Both the position numbers and the translations under genes were made by a program. A stretch of 64,000 nucleotides of DNA from Nitrosarchaeum sp. Its GTDB lineage: Archaea > Thermoproteota > Nitrososphaeria > Nitrososphaerales > Nitrosopumilaceae. A model generated the notes under the pieces. That model searched no databases. It was given only the letters and a program-made list of their open reading frames with translations, and was not told the origin of the DNA. Shown piece after piece: positions 59,570-64,000 of this stretch (positions are counted from its first letter, which is position 1; the number at the start of each line of letters is the position of its first letter). Location: the NCBI GenBank assembly GCA_023265135.1, contig JAHFUM010000005.1:1-64000 (forward strand), in the 5' to 3' direction.

Positions 59570-61874
59570 TCTTTGTAGCTTGGACATAAACCTTAAATGT
59601 TGTCGAGTTTGCAGATGATGGAGTTGCCAACAATCTTAAATTGCCACCAGAAATATCAAAGTCAAAGGTAGCACATGCACTGCCTAATATAACTCCACCA
59701 TATTCGGCTGAGTTTATGTTAGTACCGTCATGTATCGCATTAATTGATACTTTGTGCCATTTGCTTCCAGTAGTATCTGTTGCCTGAACTTGAAATTCAG
59801 CACTGCGATATGTTGCAATAGCAACTGTTGCAACTGGAACTTGCGTTACTGCAGTTGTAGTTGTTATGGTAGTACTTGATGACACTTCACCATTATTGAT
59901 AATGGGAGTTGTTAAACTCGTAGTAGCGGTGAATGCGGTAGAAGAAGCAGTTGCCAACGTTGACGATCCTGCAACGCTTAAAGTGCCTGCAATTGTAGTA
60001 TTACCGGATGCCGCAGTTACGTTGAATTTATTGGTGTTTACATTTACATCTCCAACTACATTCAATATACCAGAACCAGGAGTTGATGGGTTACCAATTG
60101 TAGTATTACCTGTTGCAACAAGAACTTGAAATGTATTACCATGAATTGTATCGTTTAATATAAGATCACCACGACCTGTGAATGTACCAGGTGCAACGCC
60201 AGATGTCTTAAGATCTATTGTACCGGCTGTATGTATAATTGTCATAGTACCATCAGATGAGGTGAATGACTTCCATTCAGTAGTAGCAGCGGCATTATTC
60301 ATACCAGGAATTTGGTTTGCAGAACCGGCCGTTAGTCCTGTTCCACCTTTTGCTATGCTTATAGGTGTTGCATTCCATGTACCAGTTGCGATAGTGCCTA
60401 AAGTTGTTATATTAGATGAACCAGCCCATGTACTCAAAGCTGTATTTTCTACTAAACTTAAACCAACTTTTGATTTTGCTAAAGATGTTATCCAAGCTGG
60501 GTCTGCATATGATCCCGTTGTATAAACACCATTAGTTACAGTACCAGAATTTCCACTTAGATTGCCTGTTATTAATCCAGTAACACTAAGAGTTGAACTC
60601 ATCGTAACAGCATTTGTAACACCTAAAGTTCCTAGAATTGTTGTATTACCATTAGATGCAGTTACATTAAACTTACTCGAACCGATAGAAAAGTCTCTTT
60701 TAATATTAGTCGTTAAATCGAGCATTGCAGTGCTATTTGGTAAATCAAAACTTATCTTCTTTGTCCATGCGATTGGTGAAGAAGGTGTAGTTCCATCAGA
60801 GAACCACCACTCTTGTGTAAATGCCTCAGTAATTCTAGACATCATTGCATGTTCACCAGCTAACGCACTATCTTTAACATATGTCAGTGAACCGGTATCC
60901 CATCTTGCATTGTACGCAAAATTGAATTCTGATATTGAGTTGATATCTAATCCTTGAGTGCCACCTGCAAGACCATCATTTAGATCCTGATATTCTCTTA
61001 GATGTTTTAATTCACCTGTTGCAGGTTGCATATCTCTAGCTAAACTGACGCCTGGTGTAATTTTTTGCACAATACCACCGTTTACATCAACACCGAAACG
61101 TTGAGCACCGGCTAATTGAAAATCTAATAATAATGAATTTGCAGCTGATGCAGTATTAGTAACGTTGACCTTAATCCCACTAAATGCAGTTGATGCATTG
61201 TTCCATGTCTGAGTAATACTTATTGTTGGTTGGTTGACAGTGACAGTTCCACCATTAATTATGATGTAATCTGTAAAAGTTGGTCTTAACTTAGGTGCAA
61301 GAGTTGTATCTGTTGGGTGAATATGGTTATCTCGAGAGAATCTAGTCCCCGTACCAAAAGATGCTCCTCCATCCATCAAAGGATTGGTAGAACTTGCTTG
61401 AGCTAAAACAAATGCGGTAGATGCAGCCTGAGTTGTATTTGTATCAACCGCTGCCGTAGGTACCGTTGGTCCTACAGAAAATGCGGCGGCCCCGGAGACG
61501 CTGAGAATACCTAAGCCTGTTGATCCTGCAACGCTTAAAGTTCCTGCAATTGTAGTATTACCATTAGATGCTGTAACATTGAATTTATTAGTATTAATAG
61601 TAAAGTCAGATGTAGAACCTAACAGACCAAGAGTACCAGTTATTGATGTTGCACCGGTTATACCGAAAGTACCAGCAAATGTTGAGTTGCCTGTTACATT
61701 ATCACCGGTTGTCTTATCAAATTTCTTGGTATTTAAATCGTTGGCAGCTGCAACTAGATTAGTAAAACTTCCATATAATGGCGTAGCTAGATCACCGATA
61801 CTACTAGCAATAGAGTTGGTTATCAATCTCCAGTCATTGAAGGAGTTAAATGTTGTTACTTGAGGTATACTCAT
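59565..61874 (-). CDS. Tail fibre protein, 769 aa
   Basis: Starts MSIPQVTTFNSFNDWRLITN, an N-terminal attachment domain, followed by repeated shaft units such as NTNKFNVTASNGNTTIAGTL (three copies) and HIHPTDTTLAPKLRPTFTDY, 'SITQTWNNASTAFSG' shared with the 715-aa fibre. The C-terminal 130 residues (VATVAIATYRSAEFQVQATD, 'LRLLATPSSANSTTFKVYVQ') form a cap domain common in cyanophage-type fibres. Likely side or tail fibre. Confidence 0.7.
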   Translation of the reverse strand: MSIPQVTTFNSFNDWRLITNSIASSIGDLATPLYGSFTNLVAAANDLNTKKFDKTTGDNVTGNSTFAGTFGITGATSITGTLGLLGSTSDFTINTNKFNVTASNGNTTIAGTLSVAGSTGLGILSVSGAAAFSVGPTVPTAAVDTNTTQAASTAFVLAQASSTNPLMDGGASFGTGTRFSRDNHIHPTDTTLAPKLRPTFTDYIIINGGTVTVNQPTISITQTWNNASTAFSGIKVNVTNTASAANSLLLDFQLAGAQRFGVDVNGGIVQKITPGVSLARDMQPATGELKHLREYQDLNDGLAGGTQGLDINSISEFNFAYNARWDTGSLTYVKDSALAGEHAMMSRITEAFTQEWWFSDGTTPSSPIAWTKKISFDLPNSTAMLDLTTNIKRDFSIGSSKFNVTASNGNTTILGTLGVTNAVTMSSTLSVTGLITGNLSGNSGTVTNGVYTTGSYADPAWITSLAKSKVGLSLVENTALSTWAGSSNITTLGTIATGTWNATPISIAKGGTGLTAGSANQIPGMNNAAATTEWKSFTSSDGTMTIIHTAGTIDLKTSGVAPGTFTGRGDLILNDTIHGNTFQVLVATGNTTIGNPSTPGSGILNVVGDVNVNTNKFNVTAASGNTTIAGTLSVAGSSTLATASSTAFTATTSLTTPIINNGEVSSSTTITTTTAVTQVPVATVAIATYRSAEFQVQATDTTGSKWHKVSINAIHDGTNINSAEYGGVILGSACATFDFDISGGNLRLLATPSSANSTTFKVYVQATKI

Positions 61875-61876
61875 CG

Positions 61877-61948
61877 TTATCTACTTTCTGAAGAATCTTT
61901 TAGTTTATTCATATCACTTTCAATTTTATTTATTCTACTATCATGCAT
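61877..61948 (-). CDS. Tiny coiled-coil ORF, 23 aa
   Basis: Reads MHDSRINKIESDMNKLKDSS plus three residues; overlaps the 71-aa gene end by eight bases and stops just before the 769-aa fibre ATG. The heptad-like pattern is similar to the C-terminal helix of the preceding protein. Ribosome site is weak (AAGAA), so it may be only a translational bridge. A late-promoter-like AATAAATA (61927-61934) lies within it. Confidence 0.35.
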   Translation of the reverse strand: MHDSRINKIESDMNKLKDSSESR

Positions 61949-62156
61949 ATGCATTTCTTACTAATCTTTTTATATCTTCTATTTCTAATCTTAGTTTGGT
62001 TACTTCCGACTGCAGTTCATTAATTTCTGAATCTTTGCCTCTGTTGATATTTCTTCTTTTTACATAGTTTTCGTACTCAGTTTTATTAGTATTTACAACT
62101 AATCCAGGCTGATTCATGTAGGCTAAATCTTCATCTTGTGTACGAATTAATGCCAT
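61941..62156 (-). CDS. Small structural or chaperone-like protein, 71 aa
   Basis: MALIRTQDEDLAYMNQPGLV then VNTNKTEYENYVKRRNINRG and a C-terminal coiled coil (INELQSEVTKLRLEIEDIKR). The 'MALI.T.D..L......LV.T....Y..Y...R' opening occurs in small proteins next to tail genes of T4-like marine phages, as I recall. It starts directly at the stop of the large structural gene. Confidence 0.6.
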   Translation of the reverse strand: MALIRTQDEDLAYMNQPGLVVNTNKTEYENYVKRRNINRGKDSEINELQSEVTKLRLEIEDIKRLVRNAYA

Positions 62157-64000
62157 TTATGCCAGAGCGATAACTCTAAGATCTTTAATTCTTGGGACAA
62201 TAGAAGTATTAGTGCTTCGTTGTACTAACTTGACTTGGAATGTGTTAAATGAGTGAATGCCATTAACCTCATAATCTAAATCAATAAATTCATCTTCATG
62301 AGTTTTCTTATAATTAGGAGAAACTAAAACCCATTTAGTTTCTGATAATGGAACTCCGGAACTTACTGTAGTAGATCTATAATATAAATCTATATCTGTA
62401 GTAGATGGAATACATGCAGCAAATAATATCTTAAGAGCGGTAGCCGGGCTCTGCAATACTATAGGTAAATGCTGATACTTAGATTCTGCGGTGCCATTAA
62501 TAGGTGATATTTCGTCAATGAATGTTTCATATTGAACTATGGTGCTAGAAACTGTTTCGTTAACCAAAGCTTTGCTTACATATATTACTGGTGTAGCACT
62601 CAATAAGTCAATATCAATGACCATGCAGTCAAAGCCGGCGGTATTATTACTAGTTGTCCCAGTTATTGTAACGTACGATCCAATTATAAATTTCGATAAA
62701 TCCGCAGTCGCACATGATATAGTATTAACTGTCTGAGTAAATACGCAAGATGCTGCACTAATTATGGTATTAGCATCTATTGCCGTAACAATATCAGCTG
62801 AACTTGGAGCATTTATTTTATTTTGATTTGTAAATAACATTAGTTGTGTTAAATCAATAACAGGTGACATTGCAGAATCTAATGACGATAAATTAATATC
62901 AACACTCAAAGATTTAGAATTAGAAAATAAAACATTCTCATTAAGATCTGAATGTATATACTTAGGTGCAGATAATTCAAATGTTCTTTCATGTGTTATT
63001 TGAGTTGGAATTATATCTTTAACTGTATCATCAGTAAATTTTGCAGAGCTAGTAAGAATTGTATTAGGTCTTACAGATAGTGATGGTCCTGTAACTAATA
63101 TACCGCTATCAAATTTTATTGATTTAGAAACTCTAACTGCAGCTCCACCAACGTTATCAGTTAAGTTTGCCGCAGCACCTAAAGTTATTGTGTAATGATC
63201 TGAATCAGTTACAGTACCAACTACAAAAGTATTATTGAGGCTGGCAGTACCTGTATCTGCAGAACCTGAGTATGTAACACGAGCACCCACAAATAATCCA
63301 TGGTTTTTATGAGTAACTTTAACTGCAGTATTACCGTTGGTTAATTTGAATGGATTTGGTTCCATCAATTCTAGAGAACCAATTTGTGATTGATTATTTA
63401 GACTCAAAGTTCCAGATCTAGATATATCAAATTTGGCGTAATTTAGTTCAAACATCAGATCCTGCAGTTGGTCTGGTACCCATGTACTATTATTTTGCGA
63501 CTTAAATAACACACCAGTTGATGGCTGTTTAGAGATGATATTAGTAGGATCTTGGATAGATTTTTCACCTAATTGAGATATCCATACTTTATAAGTAAGT
63601 GAATTAGATAGAACTTTTATGCAGTACTCTTTTTGAGGTGACAGATATACGGGCCCTGCGAACTTACATCTCGTTGGAGCAGTGCCATTTGAGCTTAAAT
63701 TCATTTGAGAAGGATATATAACCGATATTGCATTAGTTAAGACAGTTTCTGTAGGTTGACCATTTACCATTTCACCGATCTGCACAACTACTGGCAATAA
63801 ATCGAAAGCACCCTTTTCGGCAAAAAATAAATCGACACTGGTTATCCAAGTACCAGCTGTAAACACTTCAGGTATTCTGAATGATTGTGCAAGAGGATCT
63901 GGTCTATAAGTTTTTAACTGAGTAAGAGTATTGCGATTAACATTATTAATAATAATCGTATTTTCATAGATATCCTGTTTAACTTTTAAAAGTTCTTTAG
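62157..64000 (-). CDS. Tail/baseplate-associated structural protein, C-terminal 613 aa (partial)
   Basis: The frame is open to the right edge: upstream of the first in-window GTG it continues KTYRPDPLAQSFRIPEVFTA, so the true start lies beyond the window. 'DPLAQ[S/T]F' followed by TWITSVDLFFAEKG and 'PVVVQIGEMVNGQPTETVLT' is a signature of large virion proteins in T4-like cyanophages and other marine phages (some annotated DUF4815). A beta module 'VTHKNHGLFVGARVTYSG' follows, then a repeat-containing C-terminal region. Probably links baseplate and fibres. Confidence 0.75.
   Translation of the reverse strand, partial: KELLKVKQDIYENTIIINNVNRNTLTQLKTYRPDPLAQSFRIPEVFTAGTWITSVDLFFAEKGAFDLLPVVVQIGEMVNGQPTETVLTNAISVIYPSQMNLSSNGTAPTRCKFAGPVYLSPQKEYCIKVLSNSLTYKVWISQLGEKSIQDPTNIISKQPSTGVLFKSQNNSTWVPDQLQDLMFELNYAKFDISRSGTLSLNNQSQIGSLELMEPNPFKLTNGNTAVKVTHKNHGLFVGARVTYSGSADTGTASLNNTFVVGTVTDSDHYTITLGAAANLTDNVGGAAVRVSKSIKFDSGILVTGPSLSVRPNTILTSSAKFTDDTVKDIIPTQITHERTFELSAPKYIHSDLNENVLFSNSKSLSVDINLSSLDSAMSPVIDLTQLMLFTNQNKINAPSSADIVTAIDANTIISAASCVFTQTVNTISCATADLSKFIIGSYVTITGTTSNNTAGFDCMVIDIDLLSATPVIYVSKALVNETVSSTIVQYETFIDEISPINGTAESKYQHLPIVLQSPATALKILFAACIPSTTDIDLYYRSTTVSSGVPLSETKWVLVSPNYKKTHEDEFIDLDYEVNGIHSFNTFQVKLVQRSTNTSIVPRIKDLRVIALA

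Noticed and set aside
57914-61863. Plus-strand frames rich in Val, Pro and Ile opposite the two fibre genes
   Set aside because: Same low-complexity antisense pattern; no initiation signals.

Overview
This window is a late-gene and recombination/transcription block of a T4-like tailed phage (myovirus, contractile tail) with an AT-rich genome. The T4 core is recognisable from the proteins: gp44/gp45 clamp loader and clamp, gp46/gp47 recombination nuclease, gp55 late sigma factor, UvsW/UvsY, rIIA/rIIB, head genes gp20-gp67-like-gp21-gp22-gp23, tail genes gp18/gp19, terminase gp16/gp17, and neck genes gp13/gp14/gp15. An i-spanin with an embedded o-spanin indicates a Gram-negative host. I cannot name the host or species; no photosynthesis genes are present. 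All genes are on the minus strand except one homing endonuclease, so transcription runs from high to low coordinates.

Layout in transcription order. 64.0-42.1 kb: a tail-fibre/adhesin region with long Thr/Ser/Gly-rich modular proteins, a trio of small membrane proteins, a possible NlpC/P60-like enzyme and two small fibre-accessory genes. One fibre tip plus the following gene (about 42.9-44.9 kb) is clearly GC-richer than its surroundings. 42.0-36.4 kb: neck genes 13, 14 and 15 and small terminase 16, with a holin/Rz/Rz1-like lysis cassette between 13 and 14 and an HNH endonuclease between 14 and 15. 36.4-33.3 kb: the large terminase gene is broken in two by an atypically split intein, with an EDxHD (Vsr-like) endonuclease gene between the halves. 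33.3-26.0 kb: a run of proteins with MKTFKE-like N-termini and L-x-E processing sites, probably packaged in the head, mixed with two GIY-YIG endonucleases. 26.0-14.3 kb: structural proteins, sheath, tube, portal, prohead core and protease, scaffold and major capsid. 12.0-7.2 kb: uvsY-uvsW-55-47-46 behind a consensus sigma70 promoter. 5.5-1.6 kb: a second sigma70 promoter, a lipoprotein, a MESH1-like hydrolase and rIIA-rIIB. 1.6-0 kb: clamp, tRNA-Met and clamp loader.

The most unusual content: (1) the fractured, split-intein terminase, split inside the Walker A motif and before intein block B; (2) six free-standing homing endonuclease genes of three families in about 26 kb, five of which run into the start codon of the next gene; (3) a group of probable capsid-targeted proteins carrying ligase-like, nucleotidyltransferase-like, GNAT-like, possible nuclease and AT-hook features; (4) an o-spanin nested in the i-spanin gene behind a near-perfect Shine-Dalgarno sequence; (5) a four-cysteine insertion in gp55. 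Late promoters appear to follow [T/C/A]ATAAATA. All family assignments are from reading the sequence; no database search was run.
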